The notes beneath the pieces were generated by a model. That model ran no database searches. It worked only from the letters and a program-made list of their open reading frames with translations, and was not told the origin of the DNA. Position numbers and translations under genes: made by a program. A stretch of 64,000 bases of DNA, from contig WTPW01000703.1 in NCBI GenBank assembly GCA_009809945.1, positions 198,601-262,600 on the forward strand. The letters run 5' to 3'. The stretch is from Gigaspora margarita (taxonomy: Eukaryota; Glomeromycota; Glomeromycetes; Diversisporales; Gigasporaceae). Shown here piece by piece: positions 11,986 to 24,187 of this stretch (position 1 is its first letter; each line of letters begins with the position of its first letter).

Positions 11986-12728
11986 CAGTTTGACCTCTCT
12001 ATAGTCATACCTCCATATAGTCTTATCTATATATAAGACCCAATATTGTGCAACAGACTTAAATATATAAAAAACCTCATTATAGTCACAAATCACCTAT
12101 AATCACTATCACAAAAAAAATTTGATTTTTATCAATTTTATTAATAATAAACCCTCGTTATAATCACAAATTTTGACTAAATATAGATTATAACATCTGA
12201 TTGGCCAATATTTATATTCATGTTTATTTAAAATTTTTTATTAAAATTTTTAAAGGTTTGACAGCAAATAATTATTGATGCAGTGGTCTGATTTGGATGA
12301 AACAACTACCAAAATATTCATCTTGATAAGATGATTCTAATGAGCCCAAGATTATTAAAATCAAATTATGAGCTCCTGTGATCATTAAGAATTTGTGTTA
12401 CTTTACACATTTAAAAATTGATTAAATTTAAACATTTAAGTAAAAAATCCTTAATGATCTTAGCATTTTGTAACTAGATTTGGACAATTTTAGGCTCTTT
12501 AGAATTGTCTCATTGAGTCAAACACTTTGGTGGTCATTTATCCAAATTAGGTCACTGGATAAAAAGTTATTTACTATCAAACATTTTAAATTTTTTAATA
12601 GTATTTCAAATATGAAAATATATTACTTATTGGCCTTTGGTTATATGACCATGGCAAGGTAATTTACACCTCTATATAATCACCAAAATAGGACACAACC
12701 AACTTGTGATTATAGAAAGGTCTGACTG
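11986..12728 (+). mobile_element. Pogo-like element, second type, copy D
   Basis: It begins CAGTTTGACCTCTCTATAGT and ends TTATAGAAAGGTCTGACTG, flanked by TA on both sides. The interior holds the shared module around 12290-12360 and 12480-12560 (TCATCTTGATAAGATGATT; GAATTGTCTCATTGAG). The open frame 12480-12662 is part of the repeat. A partner copy in opposite orientation is 13734-14730. Confidence 0.75.
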
Positions 12729-13015
12729 TATTTACTATTAGGCCAATAATCCTTTCAGTCTGTTCTAAAAAGTACCCGACTGGCCCAATTTCTTGATAGA
12801 CTAAAGAACTGTCAGTTTGGACCAGATTGATTAGCAGCCCCTACTACAAATTATAGATATTGAGAGTAAAGTTTTAGTTTGAAAAGAAATAACAAATGTT
12901 CATAGCATTAATATCATTATTGATAGTCAAAAATCATATGTTTAGATGATCTTTGCTATTGCTAGTAAAATACTGATGATAAAAAAATTATCTGTTTAGC
13001 TTCAATGTAAAGTTT

Positions 13016-13095
13016 TGTCAGAGGTTTTATCAAGTGCCAGGAGTTTTATCCAGCATCAGGAGTTTCATCAAGAGTTAGGTTTTATCAATTATAAG
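13016..13095 (+). repeat. Short tandem repeat, about 20-bp unit, 4 copies
   Basis: The phrase GGAGTTTTATCCAGCATCA recurs with changes four times (AGGTTTTATCAAGTGCC, AGGAGTTTTATCCAGCATC, AGGAGTTTCATCAAGAGTT, AGGTTTTATCAATT). It lies between the two inverted pogo-like copies. No function is evident. Confidence 0.6.
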
Positions 13096-13733
13096 GGTTT
13101 AGTCTGACTTGCATTTGACTAAGCCTTTGCATCATCACTAAAAAATGGAAACATTATATTGTACTAATGATGAATTCATTTTAGGATGATACCAATATAC
13201 GTAAACTAAGAGTTGGTAATGTATATTAAAAGAAAACTATTTGGCTAGAGGACAAGAAGTGTTAGTTTAGTAGGCCTAAAAAATAAACAAGAAAAAAAAG
13301 TTACTACTTATCTGTAATAGGTATGTTGATTATCATGTGATGATTAGTGGTAATATTGATATAGAATAACTTTCTTGTGATTAGTTGATTATGTAAATTG
13401 AATATTGCATCATGATTGGTCACTTTGCAGATCATGTAAAAATCACCAACTAAAAATCTTGAATTTAAATAATAAGAATAGTTGTGTAATATGTGATACC
13501 ATGCAGAACCATATAATTTATTTAATAAACTTCAATAGATAAGTATCCATTGAGATTCTCTATTGAATCCATTGTCAACTCTGACTTACAGTCTAAAAGA
13601 TAAGTTTTCATAAACTAGATAGTTAAATAATTGGATAATTAAATGTTCTTTGTGCTCATATACTATAATATTGCAATTGAATAAATAAATAGTAAATATC
13701 TACGCACTTGAATAGCTTGGCCTATTTTGAATA

Positions 13734-14730
13734 CAGTCAGACTTCTCTATAATTACAAGTTGGTTGTGCCCTATTTTGGTAATTGCAATAGGTGTGACTA
13801 TTAATAAAATACCTTGTTATAGTTATATGACCAAAGGCCGATAAGTAATATATTTGTGCATATTTAAAATACTACAGTCAAACCTCTATAAATACAATAT
13901 GTACAGACAAGCCTACAACATGCATTTAGGGAGGTATTGCATTTAGAGAGAGCCAATTAAATTGCAGCTTTAAGGATTAGATCATCAAGTTCATGTAACT
14001 TCTACCAAAAATATATAACCTATCTTAAATACTAAAATTTAATTTGCTACACACATTTAGGGAGGTAGCATGATATAGAAAATTATTTGGAAGAATGTGC
14101 ATTTACAGAATATAGAACGTGCATTTAGCACTAACAAAAACATGCATTTAGAGAGGTATTGCATTTATGGAGGTTGCATTTATAGAGGTCTGACTGTATT
14201 AAAAAATTTAAAATGTTTGATAGTAAATAACTTTTGATCCAGTAGTGCAATTTGGATAAAATGACTACTAGTACTTTCTAAAAAATCTAAAATCTTCAAA
14301 TCTAGTTACAAAATGCTAAGATTACTAAGAATTTTTTACTTAGATATTTAAATTTAATCAATTCTTAAATATGTAAAGTGATACATATCCTTAATGATTA
14401 CAAAAGCTTGTGATTGGATTTTAATGATCTTGGGCTCATTAGAATTGTCTCATTGAGATGAACATGTTGGTAGTTGTTTTATCCAAATTTGGCTACTGTA
14501 TTAAAAGTTATTTGCTGTCAAACCTTTAAGAATTTTTAATAGAAAATTTTAAATAAACATGAATATAAATATTGGCCAATCAGATAGTATAATCCATATT
14601 TAGTCAAAATTGGTAATTATAATAAGGGTTTATGATTAATAAAATTGATAAAAAGTCAAATTTTTTTGTAATAGTGATTATAGATAATTTGTGACTATAA
14701 TGAGGTTTTTTACTATATTTAAGTCTGTTT
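13734..14730 (-). mobile_element. Pogo-like element, second type, copy E (interrupted)
   Basis: It starts CAGTCAGACTTCTCTATAAT preceded by TA, and reads as the reverse complement of copy D through to about 14730 (AAGTCTGTTTG). Its far end is missing, so it lacks the last 40 bp or so. A complete type-1 MITE has inserted at 13875-14196. Together with D it makes a large inverted pair separated by about 1 kb. Confidence 0.7.
13875..14196 (-). mobile_element. Pogo-like MITE, copy B, nested in copy E
   Basis: It begins CAGTCAAACCTCTATAAATA and ends TTATAGAGGTCTGACTG, with TA on both sides (13873-13874 and 14197-14198). The sequence matches copies A and C across its length, including GTACAGACAAGCCTACAACA and AGGGAGGTAGCATGATAT. 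Confidence 0.85.
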
Positions 14731-15139
14731 GAATGTCATAAACATGAATAACTTAATTACTTGAAATTAAATAGTAAATATTCATGATATTGAATAACTA
14801 ATTTAAATACTAGATCAATAAATTGTAAAATTTATGATTCTTAGATTAATAAATGATCTTTATACTCAGCTCCAACATTATGTGAATAAAATAAAATTAA
14901 TAGTAAATATTTTAAAATAAATAACTTATTTTTAAATACTTTGACTAATAAATGCATTTTATACCTATATATTTTCTCTATTAAAAAAAAATATTTGTGA
15001 ATAACTTATTTGAATACTTCAATAAATAAATGTTTTATACTCATTCACTATATTGTTATAAATAAAAAAATAAATATTTAGAATAATAAATGCTTTTATA
15101 ATGTAAATTACAATTAAATAATAAATATTGATGAAGTTT
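14731..15139. other. AT-rich spacer
   Basis: Short irregular repetition of AATAACTTATTTAAATACT and AATAAATGCTTTTATACTCA words, continuing beyond the SINE to about 16200. This resembles a degenerate tandem array with a period of about 90-100 bp. No gene seen. Confidence 0.4.
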
Positions 15140-15153
15140 AATAGCTTATTACA

Positions 15154-15905
15154 GAGAGTGTAGTGCTTTAGAGAAGTTGTCAAGATGCCACTCCCAAGTG
15201 GCAGATCGATAGTTCTAATCTTACTATTAACACTTTCGACAATAGGCCTGTGTTTGGTAATATGTGGCTCATATCAGATGGGTTATAAAAACCTGTTATA
15301 TTGGTTCCACAATCTTGAATGGGAGCTTTAGTGCAATAGTATTAATATTACACCACAAATCCAGGAACTGAAAAATATAGAAACCTGTTGGCAAGTCCTG
15401 AATTAGGAATTATAGTGATGATATACAATGGCACTACCAGAAAAAGTAGGTAGCTGGGATTAGAATGAACCTAATAAAAGCAAAGAGAGGTATGTAGCAG
15501 TTTAGATATGGAGTTCTAGACTGCAAGCATTGGTATAATGCAGATGTGTCAGTTACTGAAAAATCCATGAATAATGACGAAATAGGATGTGGATATTTAA
15601 TGGTACAATCTGGTTAAAACCAGTATGGCAGGTTGCACTTGATTTTCCTAGAGGAAATGGAGTAAAGTCAGACTTTGTAGTAGATAGTAGTATTGTATAT
15701 ATGTAGTAGGAACCAGAGGGTTTAAATAGACAACTTCTGTAGTTGGGTTGTAGGTATAGCAGCTAGTGTAGAACCTTTGGGCGGACTACTTAAATTAGAT
15801 ACCAAAAGTGCATGTGTGGCTAGTTGTATCCTCTTTCTTGAAAACATAATATAATATGAAATAAACTATAATAAAGTATCAGCAAGACTGCCAAAGAGGA
15901 AAAAA
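15154..15905 (+). mobile_element. tRNA-derived SINE, second family, 14-bp target duplication
   Basis: The flanking word AATAGCTTATTACA occurs at 15140-15153 and 15906-15919. The head (TAGTGCTTTAGAGAAGTTG, then GATAGTTCTAATC as a decayed B box) aligns with the better-preserved copy at 61110-61588. The shared body includes CAGAGGGTTTAAATAGACAA, GTTGTAGGTATAGCAGCTAG and GGCGGACTACTTAAATTAG. The tail is A-rich (GAGGAAAAAAA). This copy is longer than the 61-kb copy because of internal extra sequence near 15430-15620. Confidence 0.85.
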
Positions 15906-16215
15906 AATAGCTTATTACAAATATTTAAATGGCTATATGCTTTGCATTCACATACTATATTATTATAAATATTCATAAATATTAATAACTTACTTCAAAT
16001 ATTTATATTAACAAATTTTCTTTATAATCACCTCCTTTATTAATGTAAATAAAATAAAGATATAGAGTAAATATATAAATATAAATAACTTACTTTATAT
16101 ATTCAGATTAGAAAATGCTTTTTATACTCACAAACTATATTATTACAAATAAAATAAAAAGTTCATAGATTTAAATAACTTATTTAAATATGAGTTAATA
16201 AATTTTTTTTATATA

Positions 16216-16433
16216 CAGTTGTTCTCTCCTCCTATATAGTCACTTTCCATATAGTTACAAACTCTATATAATTATACCAAAATATAATAATATTTTTTAT
16301 ATTTAAAATACCTTTATATAGTCACAATTATATTATAATTACTATTACATTTTTTTAGAATTTGTTGGCTTATTTTAATAATAAAATTACTTCTTTACAA
16401 TCACATTTATATATAATTGTAGATAGTTGCTAT
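16216..16433. mobile_element. Pogo-like end fragment
   Basis: ACAGTTGTTCTCTCCTCCTA, then TATAGTCACTTTCCATATAG, resembles the start of copies D and E (CAGT..GACCTCTCTATAGTC). The far end is not identifiable. It is followed directly by the hAT MITE at 16434. Confidence 0.4.
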
Positions 16434-16692
16434 TAGGGTCCACATTTTGATTTGATTTGATTTGATTCGATCAAATATTCAATCTCAAATCAAATTCAAA
16501 TACAGAAATTTCAAATCAAATCAAATTCAAATTAACAAAATATTCGATTCAATTCAAAAATATTTAATAAAAATTACAAATAAATTTGATTTGATTTGAT
16601 TTGATCAAATCAAATTCAAATCAAGAGCTTATTCAATTTGATCAAATTCAAATTGTCTAATATTTGATTTGATTCAACTTTGTGGAACTCTA
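16434..16692. mobile_element. hAT MITE with TCAAATCAAA subterminal words
   Basis: GTTGCTAT flanks it exactly on both sides (16426-16433, 16693-16700): an 8-bp duplication. The ends are TAGGGTCCACATTTTG and CTTTGTGGAACTCTA, inverted and imperfect. Nearly the whole interior is built from TTTGATTTGATTTGAT and ATCAAATCAAATTC words in both directions, which in hAT elements are the usual position of transposase-binding repeats. No coding sequence. Confidence 0.88.
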
Positions 16693-16731
16693 GTTGCTAT
16701 ATAGAAAAGTTATAATTTTAATAATTAAATC

Positions 16732-17280
16732 AATTTTTATGCAATTAGTAAAGTTGTTCAAAAGAATAAAATACACCTACTTTGAAATGATTGTGCAAAC
16801 TGAATAACTTTTATTAGTATTTTATTTTTATTTTACTTATTTACAAATATTGCTAAAAAATTTTGTAATTTTTTTTTATAGTAACATAAAATAAAAAACA
16901 TATTAATGAAATATCACCAAATTATATAAAAATTTTTGTTGCTAGTGTATTTTGTTCTCCTGAACAACTTTTTTTATTACAAAAAAAACGATTTTCTTAG
17001 TATTATTTTTGATATATATATATAGCAATAATCAATAATCAAATATAAAAATTTTTTAAAATTATTTTAAAAATTTTTATATACAATCATTGATTGTTGC
17101 TCTAAGAAAATTGATTTTTATGCAATAAGAAAAATTGTTAAGAAGAACAAAATATATCTATTATAAAATTTTATACAAATTGGATAACTTTTTATTAGTA
17201 TTATTTTTTTATTATATATCTATAAATATAGCTAAAAATTTGTAATTTTTTTGTAGAAACATAAAATAAAGAAATAATTT
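16732..17280. repeat. Duplicated AT-rich segment
   Basis: A stretch of about 160 bp at 16732-16890 (TTTTTATGCAATTAGTAAAG, GAATAACTTTTATTAGTAT) recurs in direct orientation at 17111-17275 with about 25% divergence. The 220 bp between contain GAACAACTTTTTTTATTACA-type inverted words, so the whole may be one old foldback element. No gene. Confidence 0.5.
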
Positions 17281-18719
17281 TAATGCTTACCAGAAGTAAA
17301 ATTCACTAGGAATGCTATATCTCAAAAACATACTAAGTAAAAAGGATCAGGTACTCTAAGCAAAAATGTTTAAATTCCTGAAAACCTTATAAGAACTAAA
17401 ATTGAAACATTAAATCTAATTCAAATTTTATATAAAACTCCTCTTTTATTCTAAATTGCATTCTAACTCTAAAAATTCCTAGGCCAATGAATTTTACTAC
17501 TAGTTAATTTTAAATAAATATATTTTATAAGATTTTTATAAATTTTATAATTAATAATAATAATTCGCAATAAATATATTTTATAACTATTCTATTTTCA
17601 AATAAAATTATTAAATTTATTTTAAATAACAAAAGATTAAAAATTAAGATTTGATAGGTTGTAATATCACAGATTAATATTTTAAAAAAAAATAAAATTA
17701 TTATTAGTTAAGATTAGGTTTAAATTAAGGTTAAAGAGCAGATATATATACAAAATTGTTAAAAACTTTTAATTATAATCCCAAGACTAGTTTATATAAT
17801 AAATTTCAAGATATTTAAAATTTTTGATTTTTTTTATATTTTTTTAATTTTTGTTTGTTTTTGTTATACAAGAACCTGTAATCTAATTGGTCAATTATAT
17901 TAACCTGTGATATAGCAACCTGTAATATTTATCAACATCCAAAAATTATTATATAGATAAAATTTTATTACTAAATTTAGTAAATAAATTACTATATATA
18001 GTAAAATATTTAATTAATAATCTTCTAGTTGTTTGTGTATGATCATTATGTAGTGCTATATGAAAATTTGGATAATACTATATAAATTTGTAAACTATAT
18101 AAATAATATTCAAATTTTTATATGGCCCTGTTATAGTATAATGTGATACAAATCTTATATGGTTATTATATAGAATGTAAATGCCAAGTATCTCTAAAAA
18201 ACCTTTTCATATTATGCTAATCATCTAAGCCTACTAATTGAAGTTGTAGAGCTTATTAAGTGCATATCTAAAGGTGGTTAGATTATAAATTCAGCCCAAT
18301 AAATACTGAAATATTATTAAAAAACATGTCATCAACTATGTAAAATTCCTATATAAACAATAGTTTGTTTAAATAGTAATTTTATATAGTTATCCAATCA
18401 ATCATTTTTTAAAAATATTTTAGCAACCACTGGGCCAATTTGGACAATCTAATCTTCTTTAAATTTGTCTTAGTGAGCTCTACAATTTTCAATTAATCAA
18501 TCTTGGCTATTAATTTAGTATAAAAAAATTTATTTGAATAATTGTCAAAATATCTTGGTATTTTCAGCTTATGTAATTTACATAGATCTGTGTCATGTTA
18601 CATTATAATATGCACAAATAACTGGTGGATCATCAATTAATTTATAATAAAATTACTTTAAATAATTATAAATAAAATTTATTTATATAAATTTTAATTA
18701 TATAAAGAGTTTGCTATTT
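17281..18719. other. AT-rich intergenic, no gene seen
   Basis: No open frame of note. Region 18440-18500 has a decayed version of the palindromic module (TTTGTCTTAGTGAGCTC), so parts are probably old element remains. Confidence 0.35.
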
Positions 18720-19053
18720 ATTACCACCAGTGATCATCACCAGTGATCAATTTACCAATTAAAATTCAGGATCAGGTGTAACATGTGGATCAATTTTTGT
18801 ATAACAAAACAAAGAATTTTTTAAAAAATTGCTAAAATTGCTTCTAATCTAAAATTTTGTTATGAAACTACTTTTTTTTATGCAAAAAAAAAATTCTTGC
18901 TAAATTTTACTATATACAAAGCTCTATTCTAATCTCTACCCTTTACTCTTACTCTAATATTAAAGAGATTTAATTTTTATTTAATACAAACTATTTGTTT
19001 TGTTTATTTTGTTTTATGCATTGAAGCCACTGGTGATGATTACCAGTGGTAAT
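18720..19053. mobile_element. Short TIR element
   Basis: Arms ATTACCACCAGTGATCATCA (18720 onward) and TGATGATTACCAGTGGTAAT (ending about 19053) are inverted copies, with one further CACCAGTG/CACTGGTG repeat inside each. The 280-bp centre is AT-rich. No duplication resolved. Confidence 0.6.
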
Positions 19054-20479
19054 TTGTAGTAATTTTTTATATAAATATAGTTTATTATATTGATTATATA
19101 AATTTTTTCATCATATAATAATTATTAATGTAAATAATTTAATTTAAATTTTTATAACAGTCAAGGGACATGTCCATATGTAATAGCTAAGAATGAGTTA
19201 CTTATAGATCAAATGAGTTAACTCACCCAATTTTATATATAAATTTATGCAAAAAAATCATTTAAATAAAATTTATTTGAAAGTATATATATAAAAGTCT
19301 TTTTAAATTTTAAATATATATTCTTTGGTATTTGATATTCTTTTATTCAAAGTTTTAGTTCTTAATTTTAAGCAGAAGGATGAAAATCTTCTACTAAAGT
19401 TGACCAAATTTTTAGGGAAGTAACAAAAATCAGTTAATTTTTTAGGAGGGGAGGAAGGGGTAAAAAATGTTGAAATTATATATAGGAACCTGACCAAATT
19501 TATATTAAGGAGAGGGGAGAGGGTAGGCCTTTAATAAAAAATAATCAGGTGATTAATGACATGGTCCTTACTATATTTTTTAAGTCAAATGAGTGACTCA
19601 CCCTATATAATAATATAATTGGTCATAATAATCTTTTGAAAATATGAAAGATGCTATTAAGTAAAGGCTTTTTGTACCCTAATTGAAAGTTAAAGTGCAT
19701 AGATGCTACTGAAATTGATTTTTAAAAAATGCCTATTTTGGGTTTTGTAAAATAAATTAAAATTTTTTATAAGGAAGAGCAAATAAAATTTATATATTTG
19801 TGTTCATTATAGTGTTGCTGGCCGTAAGTAATTATTACGGACATTTTGAATTACAACCTGGGTTGCAACCTCTAATAACAACCAGAACCCAAAGTTGTTA
19901 TATATCATATTTGCTATAAATGCTGTATTTATTATAATAGTTGTTATAGTTGTAATTGCTATAATAGGTTGTAAATACTATAATATTTGTAAATAAATCA
20001 TTTTTAGTTTTAATTATGCATAGTTCAAAATTAGAATACTTTATCTGTTTTATTCAGGTATATATGCAAGTTTAAGATCTTTCATTTTTAGCACGTACGT
20101 ACATAATGATAGATTCTGAAATTTTTTGGTCTTACATAGCTTTATGTGGAAAAATAAACAGTTTTTCTTTTGAAATAAAATATACAACAACATATATATA
20201 TATATATATATTTATCATCGCACAATCGAATGACTTAACTTACCCAAGCTAAAAATCTACTTGTTATTCTTTTACAAAGCTTATTAAAGAATATCCACTA
20301 TTCTGAACTAACCAATACCTAATATTTATTGTACGGGTCTTATGTAACAACCCATGCTTTTTTTAAAGCTTATCGCACAGGTATATATGAAAATATATAC
20401 CTGTGCAAAAGAACTATATTTCATAAAAGGTAAACAGAATTTAGCTTTAATTTTGTTAAATTAAGACTAACATTTTAGT

Positions 20480-20905
20480 CAGATGGTTTTAAAATTCTCA
20501 TAGTAGTTTTTAAAATTCTTATAGTGGGTGAAGACTCTGTTTTGTTTGTTTATAGTTTTTAAATTCTTATAGCAGAGCGAGAACTATATTTTGTTAGGTT
20601 ATTTTTTAAGGTCTTCACACTATATTTAAGTCAAATATTTTTAAAATTCTTGTAGCTGGTGAAAAACTTTATTTAATTAGGTTATTTTAAAATTTTTTAG
20701 TTGGGAGAAGACTATATAGGTCAATCGATTTTTAAAGTTTTATAACTGTGTGAAGGCTATTTTTATTTTAAAATTTTCATAGCTGGCAAAGACTATATTT
20801 GGTAATTTTTAAAATTCTCATAACTGGGAGATTTTTAAATTTTGTTGATTGTTGGGCAAAGAATTAATTGGGTTGGGAAACATTTTTAAAATTCTTATAA
20901 TCTTG
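20480..20905 (+). repeat. Degenerate tandem repeat, unit about 55-65 bp
   Basis: The phrase TTTTTAAAATTCTTATAG, followed by a GGTGAAGACTATATTT-like word, recurs about seven times with divergence. Spacing is irregular because of small indels. The array does not encode a persistent frame. Confidence 0.65.
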
Positions 20906-22541
20906 AATCAAATTCAAAACTATTTTATTTCCTTGTTAGGTTGCTTAAAAGTTTCAAAAAAATGAATAAATATGTTTATATAAAATATTGGTTCTACATG
21001 TTAGACTTTTTTTTTATCAAAACTGATCTACAAGTTGTTTCAAAGTTATTTTTTTCCAAGGTTGCAACAAATAAAAACATTGGAATTGTTGCTTGATATT
21101 TAAAAAGAGAAAAAAATAAAGTTGGGATAATTAAGATAAAGTTTTACGAACAAGTGAAAATAATAGCGTCATAAAAAGTTTAAATTATTAGTAAAGAGCA
21201 ACGCACGGGTTGTTATGTCAGACCCATACAATAATGTAGTTATTATATGAATATGTGCGTGTAAGTTAGTTACATGGATTCATATCTAAACCACGTGGCC
21301 TTCGCCACATATAAATCTATGTGTAACTAACTAACTATATCCATACAATAATAATATAATCAGTTTATGACCAGGTTAGATGCGAATTTAGTCCACTTTC
21401 TGGAACTACTGCCCTCTGCCTTAATGTTGTTTTATACCTATAGCAAATTTTTTGTCCCGATTTGGCCTTATCTTCTGCCTGCGCCTTGCTTAAATTGTAT
21501 AGTGATTGTGCTAGTTTTTCTGCATGCATCCAGTTTCACTTGCGATTATTGGCATACTGGGCCTTCTTGCTTAGCTCTCTTTTCAATCTGTAGACCTTAC
21601 CGTTGACTCAAAAGTTGCAGACATGCAAAAAATTGAAAAAAATAATGTAAACAGTTTTTTTTTTATATTTTAAACCATGACCCGTTTTGATCTGGGTTAT
21701 ATCAATTTCTGACCTGTGACCCATATGGGTCACCTAACCAGGATCAGAACACTATGAAGTACTAATACATATGATAATGTAAAACTTGATTTATTGTATA
21801 AGCACTAAGTAATGCATGTGGGCAATTTTCATTTTGAACTGGATTGAAACAATTTAAATACATATTATATGCATATGTTTATTTATATTAAACTAATATC
21901 GATATATCATATTTTCTACTAAATTTGTAACTTACCAGATTTATTTTGAATTCAGAATTATATCATCCTAAAATTTCCTACATTCATATTGGTATTGGTC
22001 AATTGACGTTTATTTTTAATTTTCAAAATTTCCAGTTTATAATTCAAAATAGCAAAATTGCTATTTAAAAAACGTGATGAATGTACAGTATCATTAATTT
22101 TAAGACCCTTGCAATTGTCTTTCAAAAATGTGAATAATTTCCATATACCTATATGGGAAGTCGAAGAATCAGGTGTTTTATATTGGTAAAAAATTAAAAA
22201 TCCAGGTCTCAAAACTGAGAAATATCATAAATCACCCATGATATAGTATATGCGACCGTTTACACATTTTTGAAAAACAGTGGCCTGTATTCATGGCTCA
22301 ACCTGTACACCAAATTTGGAATAAATTAACCTGTTATATTTACAACTATTACAACTATTAAAACTATTTTAATGATTGCAGCTATTATGCCAATTACAGT
22401 GAGTTAAAAAATTATAACCATTTAAACAATTACGGCAAAAAATTACAACGCTGAAATAAAAGGTTGCAACCTTTTAACCTTATAAAACCTATTATGGCAG
22501 GCAATTCTAGTTCCTTATAATTTTGTCAATTCAAAAAAAAA
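20906..22541. other. Intergenic with small palindrome, no gene seen
   Basis: An imperfect palindrome at 21259-21345 (GTAAGTTAGTTACATGGAT facing ATCTATGTGTAACTAACTAAC) centres on GGCCTTCGCC. The segment 21367-21730 is GC-richer than its surroundings, but its 79-codon frame shows no domain. The words GACCCGTTTTGATCTGGGT and GACCCATATGGGTCAC suggest another decayed element. The 84-codon frame 21958-22212 (minus) is not supported. Confidence 0.35.
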
Positions 22542-22982
22542 CATATGCTCTGATTTTTGGAATTTATAAAAAAAGCTTTTTTTTATTAAGCTTTAAAGCT
22601 AAATAATTTTTGATCTACTGGTCCATTTTAAATAATTTTACTACCAAAATGTTTGTCTCTTTGAGATGATTCCAAAGAGCCCAAAATCATAAAAATCCAA
22701 TCACAGGGTCATGAGAAAATGTGCTATCAAATAAGTGATGCACCTGAAATTGGGTTGATCTATGTCAAACCAATTTGAGGTGCGTTATCTATTTGATAAT
22801 GCATTTTCTCATGACCCTGTAATTGGATTTTTATGATTTTGGGCTTATTGGAATCGTCTCAAAGAGATGAACATTTTGGTAGTAAAATCATTTAAAATGG
22901 ACCAGTAGATCGAAAATTATTTAGCTTTAAAGTTTTAAAAAAATAAGCTTTTTTTATAAATTCCAAAAATTAGAGCATATGA
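22542..22982. repeat. Foldback element, about 440 bp
   Basis: Arms 22542-22765 and 22775-22982 are nearly perfect inverted copies, from ATATGCTCTGATTTTTGGAA on the left to TTCCAAAAATTAGAGCATAT on the right. Each arm holds the shared module, with the words GTCTCTTTGAGATGATTCC, CAAAATGTTTGTCTC and AATCCAATCACAGGGTCATG. The loop is about 10 bp in AATTGGGTTGATCTATG. This would fold into a near-continuous 200-bp duplex. Confidence 0.85.
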
Positions 22983-23318
22983 TCAAAAAATTTTGGGTTT
23001 TAAATAAAATAGGTCAAAAACAATTTCAGGAAATTTTTTAATTTTGGGTTCCAAAACCCAAAAATAATTTTATCACTATGTATATTAAAGAGTAGGTTCT
23101 TCTAATAATAGTTAAATTATCAAAATTGGCTTAGTGGAACCCAAGATACTTGGGATCAAAGAAGAGAACATAAGGATCTGCAAATTCACTGTTATACAAA
23201 GTATAGGTCATCTCGTAACTTCTGACATATCATATATTAATATAGCAAGTAAAAATATTTATAAATAACATTTTATTTAATTATTGTTATTTTAAATATA
23301 TCTTTTGGGAAAGTATAT

Positions 23319-23742
23319 ATTATAATTAGGGTGCGGGGAAAAAAGCCCGGTTGATTTCAGAAATTTTGAAGGCTATAAAAGCAGTGTTCTACAATTGGTA
23401 CTTAAGTCGAAATCAGTATATGTATTTAGTATGATAAACACACTTTTAGCAAATGGACTTCATTTGTTTCTCTCACACGCCTGCTGCCAGTAACAAGCCT
23501 TCAAAGTTGAACGGGCCAGGCCTGGGCCTGACCCATTTAGGCCCAGCCCGTTCAACTTTGAAGACTTGTTACTAGCAGCAGGCATGTGAGAGAAACAAAT
23601 GGAGTCCATTTGCTAAAAGTGTGTTTATCATACTAAATACATTACTGATTTCGACTTAAGTACCAATTTTGGAACACTGCTTTTATAGCATTCAAAATTC
23701 CTGAAATCAACTGGGCTTTTTTCTCTGCACCCTAATTATAAT
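23319..23742. repeat. Near-perfect 424-bp palindrome (foldback MITE)
   Basis: Arms of about 205 bp run from TATAATTAGGGTGCGGGG, then AAAAGCCCGGTTGATTTCAG, to CTGAAATCAACTGGGCTTTT, then GCACCCTAATTATA, with only a few mismatches. The GC-rich centre reads GGGCCAGGCCTGGGCCTG then GGCCCAGCCCG. Low arm divergence suggests recent insertion or continued correction between arms. No coding sequence. Confidence 0.88.
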
Positions 23743-24187
23743 ATCAAGCTACAAATATAAATTTATTGTATAAAAATTAAATATGTTTTATTATTAATTT
23801 ATATATTAAAAAATAATAGATAGTTTATATATTTATAAATTGTTGTATTTTTTTTTATTATACAAACTATATTTTTTTTATAAAAAAAATAATTCTAGTA
23901 ATATTTTGTATATATAATAAAATTTTTATAAAATTTAAAATATTTGTTATTAATATAGTTTATAGGTTAAAAACTAGTAAATAAAATAAATATACTAATT
24001 TTTAGTATAATATATACTTATATGACAAGTTAATAACATTTATAATCAATAACTTTTTAGTTAATATCAGTTTAAAATTAGAGTTTAAAGAATAATTATA
24101 TATATATATATGCATATAAAATTTTTAAAATTTAAAATTATATTGATTTTTTAACTTTTTTAACCTAAAATAGGCATTACTTTTACT

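Larger units (their letters stand above)
10786..12841. mobile_element. Possible hAT-like composite element, 2.06 kb
   Basis: The left end (AGGCTGTTAATCAGTCTG, then AGACTGCCAGTCTTT) resembles the inverse of the right end (AACTGTCAGTTTGGACC, then GATTAGCAGCCCC). A start of the type GGGCTGTTAATC, with repeated TCAGTC/GGTCC subterminal words, fits hAT ends. No clean 8-bp duplication was found. Two pogo-like MITEs (11393 and 11986) lie inside, so the element would be older than both. The ends have diverged, hence moderate confidence. Confidence 0.4.
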
